In this document: one piece after another, positions 14,134-23,800 of the stretch | Layout of the letters: every line of letters begins with the position of its first letter | Numbering within the stretch: position 1 is the first letter of the stretch | NCBI GenBank assembly: GCA_946412355.1 | Contig: CAMKGX010000001.1 | Coordinates: 1-64,000 of the forward strand | Source: an uncultured Clostridia bacterium | Lineage (GTDB): Bacteria > Bacillota > Clostridia > Oscillospirales > Oscillospiraceae | Length of the DNA stretch: 64,000 bases | Direction: 5' to 3' | Notes under the pieces: generated by a model | Told to the model about the DNA's origin: nothing | Databases searched by the model: none | What the model saw: the letters and a program-made list of their open reading frames with translations, nothing else | Made by a program: the position numbers and the translations under genes

Positions 14134-14225
14134 AAGCAGGCGAAAAATCAATGAGTTGACCGAAAAAAATGTCAATGACAACTTGCTGTCAACTCTTGAG
14201 GCGATCCTTATTACAGTAATATAAT
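14134..14225. promoter_or_regulatory. Divergent promoter/operator region of the zinc-ribbon operon
   Basis: On the plus strand TTGAGG (14196-14201), 18 bp, TATAAT (14220-14225) forms a promoter for the operon. Upstream lies an inverted repeat, GAGTTGAC (14153-14160) with GTCAACTC (14188-14195), enclosing the palindrome TGTCAATGACA (14170-14180). On the minus strand TTGATT, 18 bp, TAAAAT near 14125-14155 could serve the regulator. Repeated TTGAC/GTCAA half-sites suit a protein with two HTH domains. Confidence 0.55.
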
Positions 14226-14298
14226 GTATTTTGAGGGAAAGTAAGATTCGCAAGGAGGACACGGCTGGCTGCCGTGCCCTGTACCGTAATTTTATTGT

Positions 14299-14436
14299 AG
14301 GAGGTTCCTTTATGTTCTGTCCGAAATGCGGGAACCAGCTGCCGGATAACGCAAAGTTCTGCGATAAATGCGGTAATCCGGTGGGCAGCGTTCCGAACAA
14401 TCCATCAGTGGATCATCAAATACCCCCGCAAACGCC
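14299..14436 (+). repeat. 138-bp perfect direct repeat, copy 1 (zinc-ribbon gene head)
   Basis: From the ribosome site AGGAGG through codon 41 of the zinc-ribbon gene, this stretch is identical to 19898-20035. Upstream sequence is also related (TGTATTTTGA...GTAAGATTCGCAAGGAGG), but copy 1 carries about 46 extra bases between two AGGAGG motifs. Confidence 0.9.
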
Positions 14437-15355
14437 TGTATCGGAGCAATCGATTCAGACAGCGGCAAAACAAGCCGCATCGGCGGCGGCATCGCAGGTA
14501 CGGTCTGCGGCGGCAGAGGCTATTCGGACGCCGCTCTCCAACCTGACCGAGCAGATCGCATCTTCCCAACCGGGCGAAGCGGTTCTTGGCACCTTCGGCG
14601 GTGTTTCCGGCGCTGTTACAAACAGTACAGGAATTTTGAGCCCGATTAAGACTATCCTATCCGGTATACAATCCTTTGGACAGAGTTTTGTCGGCTTGTT
14701 CAAGAATAAGCAGCGGAGCAAGCTCATCATCGCGGGCGTGATCGCCGTGGTGTGGGTCGTGATGATGATCCTCTCCCATAACGGTATCCACATCGGCATA
14801 CTGAACTTTCTGACCTTCGCGCAGGGCGGCGTCGGCCGCACAGTTCCCGGCTGGCTTGGAGGTTTGCTTGGAAAAACGACGGTCGTGACGATGTTGTTTT
14901 CGCTGTTTACGGGTGGATTCAAGTCTCTTGGCGGCGGATTCAAATCCATATTCAGCGGCGCAAACTTCAAAACGAGTAATCTCGTCCGGCTCCTTCTCGG
15001 TGCAGGCGGCGCTTTGATCGTGTATCAATTCTTTGCAGGAAGCGCATCTCTGACAGACACAATGCCCGCTATATCCGGCGCGTTGATTAGCGTGATGGCG
15101 CTCGGGCGCGGGAACGGATTCCTTTATCGTTTCGCGCAATCGCTGACGGCAAGCAAGGTCGGAGCGTCACGAATCGCAAATAACGAAAAAGCCGCCGGAC
15201 TGCTCTCGGGTGTTACATACGGCTTTGCGCTGGGCGCGCTTCTCTCGGCGATCCCGTTCGGCTGGCTGCCGGTCATTTTCGGCGGCGCGTGCGTGATTGC
15301 GGGAATTGTGCTCACCATTGTATTCGGCAATAAAAAGGAGGCGACTGCGGTATGA
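14312..15355 (+). CDS. Zinc-ribbon multi-pass membrane protein (module 1)
   Basis: A 347-aa protein from ATG 14312 (AGGAGG upstream). It has an N-terminal zinc ribbon with Cys3-x2-Cys6 and Cys17-x2-Cys20, a Gln/Ser/Ala-rich linker to about residue 130, then five or six hydrophobic segments (about 137-155, 182-203, 224-242, 251-266, 297-312, 318-338). Its stop overlaps the start of the giant exported protein by 4 bp (ATGA), so the two are translationally coupled. The first 41 residues are identical to those of the module 2 paralogue, while the membrane parts diverge. Zinc binding is near certain; whether it exports, anchors or neutralises its partner is unknown. Confidence 0.75.
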   Translation: MFCPKCGNQLPDNAKFCDKCGNPVGSVPNNPSVDHQIPPQTPVSEQSIQTAAKQAASAAASQVRSAAAEAIRTPLSNLTEQIASSQPGEAVLGTFGGVSGAVTNSTGILSPIKTILSGIQSFGQSFVGLFKNKQRSKLIIAGVIAVVWVVMMILSHNGIHIGILNFLTFAQGGVGRTVPGWLGGLLGKTTVVTMLFSLFTGGFKSLGGGFKSIFSGANFKTSNLVRLLLGAGGALIVYQFFAGSASLTDTMPAISGALISVMALGRGNGFLYRFAQSLTASKVGASRIANNEKAAGLLSGVTYGFALGALLSAIPFGWLPVIFGGACVIAGIVLTIVFGNKKEATAV

Positions 15356-18300
15356 CCATCCGGAAAAGAATCATACGGGGCATTTCGGCCGTGATGCTGT
15401 TGCTGTCCTTTGTCTTTACGCTCAGAAGCACCGTGTTCGCCGCGGAATTGTTTGACTACGCCAAGTATAAGAAAAGCGACGCTTACAACGTGGAATGCGA
15501 AATCGAGGACAAAACGACCTATTATGACAGGTCTCAGCTTTCCTGGACGCCGGAAGTACGGCGTTCGGGCGGCGACATTCGCGCAACGTATCGGCTGATA
15601 CAACTCGGCGAAAGCAGATTTTACGATAAGACGGTTTATGAGCAGCCGATCACCTTCCATTTTGACCTTCCGAGTTCCTACACCACCTATTTTACAGATG
15701 GGCGCACCTATGAATACGTGGAGGATGAATGGTACGGCGCCGAGTATGAAAAAACGGGAAGCGCCCATAAAAAAGCAACGACGAAGGAGCTTCCTTACGA
15801 CCGGTACGCATGGTATCGCAACGCCGATTACTACGACGGCGGATCGTCGGTGGGCAGCGCGATCATGAGTTATATCAGCGCCGATGTCACCTGCGGTCCG
15901 AAGATGATCGGTGTGTTTACCGACGCCGATCTGAAGCGTTGGGGTAAATCGTGGGATGAATACATTGCGGAAAAGCGTGAACAACATCAGGAAAATCCGG
16001 ACGGAACGCCCCATGAAAAGGATAAGTACGAATGCAAAGAAACGACGTTGTCAGACGGCGTCATGTTTTCCACCTATCACTACGATTGGATCGAACGGCC
16101 TAATGCAAACGGTACCGGGGATATCCGTTCCGCCGGCGGCGTGATCAATAAGATCGAGGCGCTGAAAAATGAACAGGAAATGTGGGAAACCTTCATTTAT
16201 CTGAAATCGGATGCGTATCCGGGCATCTATTTCGTCTGCGGCGCCTCTGTCAGCACGTATGTGTGGTATGATAACGGCACAATGGCGGCGGATGAAACCA
16301 CAGCGAAAATGTACGACGAATACGTTAGTTGCCGTGACCTTGCGGTCAATACCATATATCCCGCCCTGCAAAGCATTCGTCCCGCCGTTACCGTCGGAGA
16401 AGGGACGGGAGAATGGGCTTCCGACGTCGCCAAGCAAAACGCTGTAACGGACACCTACGCAAAGGATGAAGCGGGTGAAGACGGAGGCACAACCATCCCC
16501 TCGATCATTATCCTCGGCACGCTGGGAGCCGGCGCGGCGCTTGCCGGAGCGACAGGCCAAGGAGGCGAAGACGACAAGAAAAAACGCTCGCAATTCAAAA
16601 TGTATATCAACAAAAACTTCGGCTCCTCGCTCAAAAAGGGCGGGCCGCCTCAGGATGTTTTTGCCCGCATCGCCGAAATCACCCCGGACGGACGGGAAAT
16701 CCCGCGTGCTGATCTGACAGAGCAGATACGGGTCTATTCTTCCGACGATTCGCTCATCGTCAAAGACGGCGGCATGGCGAACGGTTGCCGACGCGCCGTG
16801 GTTTCTGTTTACGATACGGAGGACCAGCCCCCGGAAGGCAAGGTCAGCTTCTTCTTTGAGGGCGAGGGCGGCACGTTCACGCAGAACGTCATTTTCAACA
16901 TCACCGTGCCGGGGATCAAATTCTTCCAGGAGAATCTGACTCTCCCCGCGGGAATTTTAGAGGAACCGGAATTTTTGCCCTTTGAAGTTTCTGAAATGGG
17001 CGATAAGTACGAGATCGAACTTTCCTACAATGGTGAAAACTATGAGATCGATCTGGCTGAATGCGACGACAAGAATGCGCACGTTCACTACGCCGTCTTT
17101 ATGGAAACAAATAAAGAAATCTATGACGCCGGCGTATATACCGAGGGCTGGCTGAACGTCACGGTGAAAAACGAATCGCAGACGCTTAAGGGCAGTATCA
17201 AGGTCATCCGTTTGGGTATGGGCCTTTGCCTGCCGGTAAACGCGCTCAACTGCTACCGCGTGCCAAAGAAGGAATCGCTGGGTAAGGAAATGAAGAAAAT
17301 GACGCCCGCCGACTTTGAAACATCGATCACCGAAGCGGCGGCATACGTCCTTTACTACGACGGGGAGAACCATGAGGTACGCCAGATGGCGGCGTTCCCG
17401 AACGTCACCTTCGCACCGCTTGAGGGCGAGACCGACGAGAAGAAAAAGCAAATACAGTCGGCTCTTGATCAAATCCGGATCACACCGAAACTCTTAAAGG
17501 TCGACGGCGATTTTGCAAACTACGCCTTTGTCTGCGAAGGCGGATTTCTCGACGCGCCCACACGGTATTCTGTCAAAATGACCTGTGCTGCCGACGTGAC
17601 GATCGGTGCGGGTGAAACGGCAAAAACGGCGCACTATGCGTCCGCGCGCGAGGTTCTGCTTCGCAGTCAGCCCTACCGTTTCGTGGCGGGCGTCAAAGAT
17701 AACCATGAGATAGACAAGTACGACGATCAGATCCGTGAGATGCTTTTCGGGATCCAGAAGGTCGTGTTTGAACACTACTTAAGTCAACTGTTCCCGCTTT
17801 ACAACATGATCGACCGTATGACGGCGGGCTTCGATCGCAACTACGGCTACGATCCCTATCAGGTCGCCAAGGTCGTGGACGTGTGGGAACGCTTCCAGAC
17901 CGGTGAGCTCAAGGGCATCGGCTCCGATGTGAATACATACGGCGTCGCCGACGAGCTGGAGGCTCTTGCCGCCGCCACAAGAAGCTGGGACGGCTGGTCG
18001 GGCGTTGTGCTGCGCATCTCGCTGGATGTAATGACCGGCGGCGCTTCCGAGATTGTTATGGTGGCGCTGGACGTCAACCGCGCCGCGATGGATTACCGCA
18101 AAGCGAGCGGCGGTAAGGGCACCGCTTACGGCTACTTTAAGGCCATGGCGGTTCCGCTTGTGTTCGGCGCCGGGATCGGCGTAGTGGCGGCGGTCGGCAG
18201 AGGCGCGTCCAAAGCGATCGGTACGGCGGCGAAAAAACTCGCTCCCGTCAAGACGGCGGCGTTGATGGAAAAGGCCGCCAAGGTCAAGAGCGTTGCCAAA

Positions 18301-19830
18301 GAAATGGCTTCCCTCGCGGCGGCGGACGCCAAGCGAGCGGCGGGCTACGTCGTATCCAAAATTCCGCAGGGCGCCAAGACGGTGGGCGACAAGATCGGCA
18401 AAGCGATCCACTCCGTTGTGGAAACGGTGGATAAGTTCGATCCGAGACTGAACGTACCCAAGGCGCAGAACGCCACCGGCGTGGTCAGCGCCAGCGTCAA
18501 CAAGGGCAAAACGGCGGGAGACGCTGTGATCGCAGAAGCGAAGGCGGCGCCGAAAACCATTCAGGAAAAATGTCTGGATATGGCGGGCAACGCCACCAAT
18601 AAAGAGGGCGAGATCCTTTACAATGAGCTGATCGCCGCCAAGAAGGCGCTGCAGGCGAATCCCACCAGCGGCGCGGCGCAGATCAAATACAACCAGGCGA
18701 TCATGGAATTCAAGGCCAGCCACGCCGCCATCGAGCACGCCAATTCGGTGCTCCCCGGCGAACAGCTTGCCATGCGCGCCGTGCTCAATGAGGATATTGA
18801 AAGGACGATGGCGTCCAAAATTGAACAGAAGTTCAAGAATATGATCGCAAATAAATACAATATCGATCCCAATACGGTCCGCTTTGACCGCGCCACCGCC
18901 AATAAGGATTTATCCACCAAGTTTGGCCGAGATATCGACTGGACGCCCAAGGTGGTCACCAAAGAGGGCGGCACAAAGTATATCAGCCAGGCGACGGCGG
19001 ATGAACTTCTCGAACAGGCGGTGCGTGAGACCGTGGAGGAGACCTGCGGCAAGGAGTTTGCCGAGCAGTTCGCTGCAAAGGGCGGCTTTGCCCGCAAACT
19101 GGATCAGACCGCTTGCACCATACAGCATAAGGATTTCTTCCAGGGCGGGTTAGACACGGTACAGAAGGTCACCGACAAGAGCAGAATGGGCGAATTCATG
19201 GGAGCAGAGCAGGCGCGCAGCGTGGCGGATACCCTGCGCTTTAAGGGCGCGCATCCGTATGCCGAGGGCGCACGGCTTGAAAAAGAGGTGCTGTCCGGAC
19301 TGTCCGATGTTGACGCCGATAAACTGCTGAAAGAGCTGGAAGCTTATTCCAAGGCAGACGCGGCGACCGCCAAAACGATCAGGCTGTCCGACAACGCCAA
19401 GAAACTCAAAGAGGCGTATGCTCTTATGGAAGAAGGCGTATATCAGCCTGCCAAATACGGCAAGAAGGTCGTTGACAAGGAATGGGTCGCCATCAAGAAC
19501 GGTTACGGCGAAACGCTGACCGGGCAGGATTACGTCAATTCCCGTATCCTTGACCGTGGCTGCGGTCAGGCTCTGCCGGGCGAAATGATGACGCCGGGCG
19601 CTGAATGGGTGGGCGATCGCATCACCCTTTCCGAAGCCCGCAAGGCGTGCAAGCTCAACGGCACCACGCTGGAGGGCGCCATCAATGGCGTGGGCGACGC
19701 GTTTGAGCGTATCGACGCAAAGCTCGGCTACGGCACGCCCTCGCAGGTTATGGGCGGCATCGGCCTCGGCGGTGGGATCAATACGGCAATGAACGGGCTC
19801 GGAGGAAACGGACAAAGCGGAAAGAAATAA
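15352..19830 (+). CDS. Giant exported modular protein (module 1), polymorphic-toxin-like layout
   Basis: A 1492-aa protein with a signal peptide (residues 1-31, hydrophobic ISAVMLLLSFVF, then AAE). An extracytoplasmic region to about 375 is followed by GEDGGTTIPS and a hydrophobic Gly/Ala stretch at 382-402, then a K-rich turn and the block FKMYINKNFGSSLKKGG, shared with the module 2 protein. Beta-rich Ig-like segments run to about 780. After that come an alanine-rich helical part with a hydrophobic segment (MAVPLVFGAGIGVVAAVG, near 930) and a variable C-terminus (about 1150-1492) containing FGRDIDWTPKVVTKEGGTK. The long scaffold with a distinct tail resembles polymorphic toxins, but I recognise no toxin domain and no immunity gene follows. 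Coupled to the zinc-ribbon gene. Confidence 0.6.
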   Translation: MTIRKRIIRGISAVMLLLSFVFTLRSTVFAAELFDYAKYKKSDAYNVECEIEDKTTYYDRSQLSWTPEVRRSGGDIRATYRLIQLGESRFYDKTVYEQPITFHFDLPSSYTTYFTDGRTYEYVEDEWYGAEYEKTGSAHKKATTKELPYDRYAWYRNADYYDGGSSVGSAIMSYISADVTCGPKMIGVFTDADLKRWGKSWDEYIAEKREQHQENPDGTPHEKDKYECKETTLSDGVMFSTYHYDWIERPNANGTGDIRSAGGVINKIEALKNEQEMWETFIYLKSDAYPGIYFVCGASVSTYVWYDNGTMAADETTAKMYDEYVSCRDLAVNTIYPALQSIRPAVTVGEGTGEWASDVAKQNAVTDTYAKDEAGEDGGTTIPSIIILGTLGAGAALAGATGQGGEDDKKKRSQFKMYINKNFGSSLKKGGPPQDVFARIAEITPDGREIPRADLTEQIRVYSSDDSLIVKDGGMANGCRRAVVSVYDTEDQPPEGKVSFFFEGEGGTFTQNVIFNITVPGIKFFQENLTLPAGILEEPEFLPFEVSEMGDKYEIELSYNGENYEIDLAECDDKNAHVHYAVFMETNKEIYDAGVYTEGWLNVTVKNESQTLKGSIKVIRLGMGLCLPVNALNCYRVPKKESLGKEMKKMTPADFETSITEAAAYVLYYDGENHEVRQMAAFPNVTFAPLEGETDEKKKQIQSALDQIRITPKLLKVDGDFANYAFVCEGGFLDAPTRYSVKMTCAADVTIGAGETAKTAHYASAREVLLRSQPYRFVAGVKDNHEIDKYDDQIREMLFGIQKVVFEHYLSQLFPLYNMIDRMTAGFDRNYGYDPYQVAKVVDVWERFQTGELKGIGSDVNTYGVADELEALAAATRSWDGWSGVVLRISLDVMTGGASEIVMVALDVNRAAMDYRKASGGKGTAYGYFKAMAVPLVFGAGIGVVAAVGRGASKAIGTAAKKLAPVKTAALMEKAAKVKSVAKEMASLAAADAKRAAGYVVSKIPQGAKTVGDKIGKAIHSVVETVDKFDPRLNVPKAQNATGVVSASVNKGKTAGDAVIAEAKAAPKTIQEKCLDMAGNATNKEGEILYNELIAAKKALQANPTSGAAQIKYNQAIMEFKASHAAIEHANSVLPGEQLAMRAVLNEDIERTMASKIEQKFKNMIANKYNIDPNTVRFDRATANKDLSTKFGRDIDWTPKVVTKEGGTKYISQATADELLEQAVRETVEETCGKEFAEQFAAKGGFARKLDQTACTIQHKDFFQGGLDTVQKVTDKSRMGEFMGAEQARSVADTLRFKGAHPYAEGARLEKEVLSGLSDVDADKLLKELEAYSKADAATAKTIRLSDNAKKLKEAYALMEEGVYQPAKYGKKVVDKEWVAIKNGYGETLTGQDYVNSRILDRGCGQALPGEMMTPGAEWVGDRITLSEARKACKLNGTTLEGAINGVGDAFERIDAKLGYGTPSQVMGGIGLGGGINTAMNGLGGNGQSGKK

Positions 19831-19897
19831 GTCGCGAAGGTGTTTCGTTCAAACAACGATTTAAAAAAATGTATTTTGAAGTAAAGTAAGATTCGCA

Positions 19898-20035
19898 AGG
19901 AGGTTCCTTTATGTTCTGTCCGAAATGCGGGAACCAGCTGCCGGATAACGCAAAGTTCTGCGATAAATGCGGTAATCCGGTGGGCAGCGTTCCGAACAAT
20001 CCATCAGTGGATCATCAAATACCCCCGCAAACGCC
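19898..20035 (+). repeat. 138-bp perfect direct repeat, copy 2
   Basis: Identical to 14299-14436, covering the ribosome site and first 41 codons of the second zinc-ribbon gene. The flanks diverge at once, which points to recent duplication or gene conversion limited to the gene head. Confidence 0.9.
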
Positions 20036-20894
20036 GCCGACGCAGTCGACTGTAAAAAGAGCGCCGGAGCCGCAGGCTTTCCGGTTCAGTGCGCCTTCCG
20101 TATCCGCCGAGGCAGTGTACGGGACGATCGGCAATGCCGCCATGAGTGCCGTATCCAACGCGATACCGGGTCCAGGCAAGGTGATCGGAACAAGCGTCAA
20201 GCAATTTTTTACTTCCATTGGAGCGGCTTTCAAGGACCCGAAGCGGCTGATTCCGGCGTTCGTTCTTGCCCTCGTGTGGCTTATACTAAACATTTTGCAA
20301 GCCTGCGGGATCAACCCGAGACCCACCAAGATCCTGTCGTTTTTCACTTTTGCGAACGGCGGGATGTCGGGCGGCGTCATCGGAGCCATAGGCGGGATTC
20401 TCGGAAAAGGGATCTTCGCCGGCGCGCTCGTTTCGCTGATCGGTCTGTTTCGCCGCAAGGGAGGCGCGAAACGGTCCTTCGGCGAAACGCTCAAAGGCGC
20501 GTTCGGCGTGTCGCGCAACACGCTGTGGGCTTACCTGACCGGTATCGGCGCGGCGATGCTTCTTTACTTATTCATTTCCGGCGGCGCGACGCGCATCTCG
20601 TTTATGGGCGGTATCGCGGCGGCGTTCCTCGCGGCGAGAGCGGCGCTGAATAGCGGCTTCTTACGACAGCTGCTCGGGTCGTTCACAAAGAGCAAAAGCC
20701 CGTCAAGCCCGAACGTTTCGGGACTCGTTCGCGGGCTGTCCGTCGGTTTTGCTGCTTCGGCGTTTATCGGACTGGCGAATATCAATCTCATACTCATCAT
20801 CATCGGCTCCTTGTTGCTTGTCGGAGGGATCGTGATGATGATATTGCAGGCGATGGGCGTTGTCAAACTCGGAAAGGGGGCGCAGGCACAATGA
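19911..20894 (+). CDS. Zinc-ribbon multi-pass membrane protein (module 2)
   Basis: A 327-aa paralogue of the 14312 protein: the same Cys3-x2-Cys6 / Cys17-x2-Cys20 ribbon and linker start, then a different linker and a hydrophobic domain of about five segments (FVLALVWLILNILQACGI near 115, ALVSLIGLF, AMLLYLFISGG, then a C-terminal pair). Motifs such as KILSFFTFANGG align with ILNFLTFAQGG of module 1, so the membrane parts are homologous too. It lies only 80 bp after the giant protein with no promoter I can see, so it is probably part of the same transcript. It overlaps the next gene by 4 bp. Confidence 0.75.
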   Translation: MFCPKCGNQLPDNAKFCDKCGNPVGSVPNNPSVDHQIPPQTPPTQSTVKRAPEPQAFRFSAPSVSAEAVYGTIGNAAMSAVSNAIPGPGKVIGTSVKQFFTSIGAAFKDPKRLIPAFVLALVWLILNILQACGINPRPTKILSFFTFANGGMSGGVIGAIGGILGKGIFAGALVSLIGLFRRKGGAKRSFGETLKGAFGVSRNTLWAYLTGIGAAMLLYLFISGGATRISFMGGIAAAFLAARAALNSGFLRQLLGSFTKSKSPSSPNVSGLVRGLSVGFAASAFIGLANINLILIIIGSLLLVGGIVMMILQAMGVVKLGKGAQAQ

Positions 20895-23800
20895 AAAAAC
20901 GCTTATTGGCAAGTGTTATTTTGGTTCTTATGCTTCTTCCCACTTTGTGCCTGACGGTGTTTGCCGACGGGGACAGCTTGCCCGATGGATTCGTCCCGAT
21001 GGAAAAGATATTCAGAGTCGAGGACGGAGACGGCACACAACCGGTAGATTACTCCAAGGTCGACGGTTTTTATCTGGTGCTCGATTATGTGAAAAGCTAC
21101 GGCTTCGGAATGTACGGCGACGACGGGATTTATGGAAGGGATCCCGAACTGAATCAGTATGAGACCGCAACGCAAACATTAAGCGCCAAGCCGTCGCTTG
21201 TGGTTTTGCGTGACAAAACTACGGCGGAAGGTTTCACTGTTACCGGTACATGGGACTGGAAGCACACTTATCCCGGCGGAGAAGGCAGCGTACATGAAGC
21301 CGGAGAAAACGAAGTCTGCAGAGGCGACATTTCGGTCAGCATATCAAACATTACTTTTGATACCTATAATACGTATGCCGATCTGTCGGGAACCATCAAT
21401 ATGTCGGGTGGTTCAAACGGATCCTATGACGAGGTTCACAACGCCAGTCTCTCCGGCACCCATCTGAGAGGCAGTTATAAGCGATTTGATGAAAACGGAA
21501 CAAAAACGTTTTACATTCTTTTCTGCGTCGGAGAGGACGGTCCGGGAAACAGCAGTTACAGATGTGCAACTCTGTTTTTCCGCATTGCGGGCGTTCTTCC
21601 GAATGGCGCTAAGAGCGTCGGCAAGAGCGTCGGCGTCACCCGGAACGCCGAAGAGAATCCCGGCGAGGACGGGGGCGTTTCGGTTCCGGATGCGGTCGTG
21701 GTAAGCGTGTTCGGCGGCGGCGCGGCGATAGCCGGCGCGGCTGCGGCGGGCGGCGACGATAAAAAGAGAAAACTGAAATCGTACAAAATGTATGTGCAGA
21801 AGGATTTCGGCGACGCGATAAGGCGCGGAGGCGAAAAGCCCGTCAAGATACGCGCCCGCATGGCGGAGGTAGACGAGTCAGGCGCCGAGCATGACCGGAA
21901 CGATCTGACGGCGAACATCGGCGTATCAGCCGACGGCATGACGGTACACGGCGCGGCTCTTGCCGGCAGATACTGCGAGGCAGCGGTCAGTGTGCCGAAA
22001 GAATACGATAACGACACGGCGAGCATCACCTTTACCTTTACGGGAGAGGGCGGCAGTTTTACCAACACCGTCATTTTCCGGATAGTGGACGGCCCGTCGC
22101 TGAAATTTGTCGAGGAAACCGAAAAAGCGGGAGATTACAGGCTGTATACGGGCGTCGCCTATATCGACGCGATCCCGGGCGACGGATTCACGTATACCGA
22201 GCAGTTTATGATCGTCGACGCGCCCGTCGCGCCCGCGCTGAAAGACATCACCGCCGTCAACACCGGCGAATTCGACGTGAAATTCGAGCTCACCGACCGT
22301 CAGGCGGTATATAAGATGACCGTAAAGAACAACACGAAGCCCGAACCGGAGCACGATATCTTTGCAAAGCCCGAGGACAAAAACTTCGAGATCCACGTCA
22401 CGGTCGAGGGCGAAAAGGAGCCGGTCAAGGGCTACGTTACGGTGAAGCTCTATCCTGAGGGTATCACGGTGCAGTCCCGCGACGAAGGCAAGAAGAACAG
22501 CGTGAAATACGTCCGCGTTCAGGCGTACGAAAAGGAAAACGTCGGGGACCTCGACAAAAAGTGGCAGGTCAGTCAGATCAAATTCACGCTGGCGGCGATC
22601 GGCAAGGACAAGGCGATCATCGATCCCGTCGAAGCAAAATACAAATTTGAGAAACTCAAAGGCGCGGGCGGACTCGGTATGCGCGCCTACAAGGAGCAGA
22701 ACCTCGCCGAAAAATACGAGTACAAAGAAGCGTACGGCGAAATGAACGGCAAGTTCACGTACGAGTTCGAGCCGAACGCCAACCTCGCCGAGCCGGAGGA
22801 CGGCACGTTCATGATGGTGCTTCTTCCGGCGTCCTGTGAATACGACGGAAAAAAGTACGAGGCGGAGATCCCGCTCAGGCTTCGCGGCAAGGATCCCGAC
22901 CCGATGGGAGACTGGGAGAAGGAATACAAGGAACTTCAGCGCCGCATCCTGCAGTACTCGCTGCCCGAAAACATGGACCGTTGGATCGCACAGTTGAAGG
23001 AGTGCGCGACGGAACCGCGCGCCTCGGTCGAAGAGATGCGTCTCGTCGGCAAGTGGATCCTGCGCGAGTATATGAACTACTGGACGACGCAGCAATCGCG
23101 GGATCAGTCCGAAGCGACGATGTATAACGTCATAGTCAACGTGCTCGAATGGACGAAATTCGCCGGTGACTGCGCGTTCTCCTTCCTTGTCAACGCATAC
23201 GCGGGTCCCGTCGCCGACGCGCTGATTTCCCCCGCCAAGGACTTTTTCACCGGCGCGATCGGCGAGGTGATCGCCGCGCGCAATTACGGCGAAGAGGTGG
23301 ACGTGGACAATTTCGAGTTCTCCAAAAACCTCGCGGCGGCGGGCGATAATCTCGTTTCCAACAGTATCGATCTGAAGGATTGGCGGAAGGCGGCGGCGAC
23401 TCTCGGAGGCTACTTCTGCTACTGTGCCATCAAGAACTATCTGCTCAAACTCAGGGAAAAGAACGAATCGGATTTTTGGGGCGCGCTCTGCGACGCTTTC
23501 AAGGATATGACGGCGGCGGCGCTGAAATCCAAAGCGGGCGATTTGATCGGCAAATGGCTCAAGGAAAGCAAAAAGTTCCAGGAGAAGATCGGGCCGTTCA
23601 TCGCCAAATACTTCAAAGAGACCAATTTCGACACGCTCCAGAAACAGCTTAACGATTCGCTGGGACTGGAAGGCGAACTGCGCAAACTGGCGGGCTATGC
23701 GAACGACAAGGTCTTTGAGGCAAAGGTCGCCGACGCTGTGGAAAAATACATCGGCGGTCTTGTCGGAGCGGGCTTTGACAAGGTGCGCGAGGTGTACGAC

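Noticed and set aside
15352-19830. Assignment of the giant protein as a specific toxin
   Set aside because: The layout suggests a polymorphic toxin, but no nuclease, deaminase or ADP-ribosyltransferase motif could be read with confidence and no immunity gene follows.
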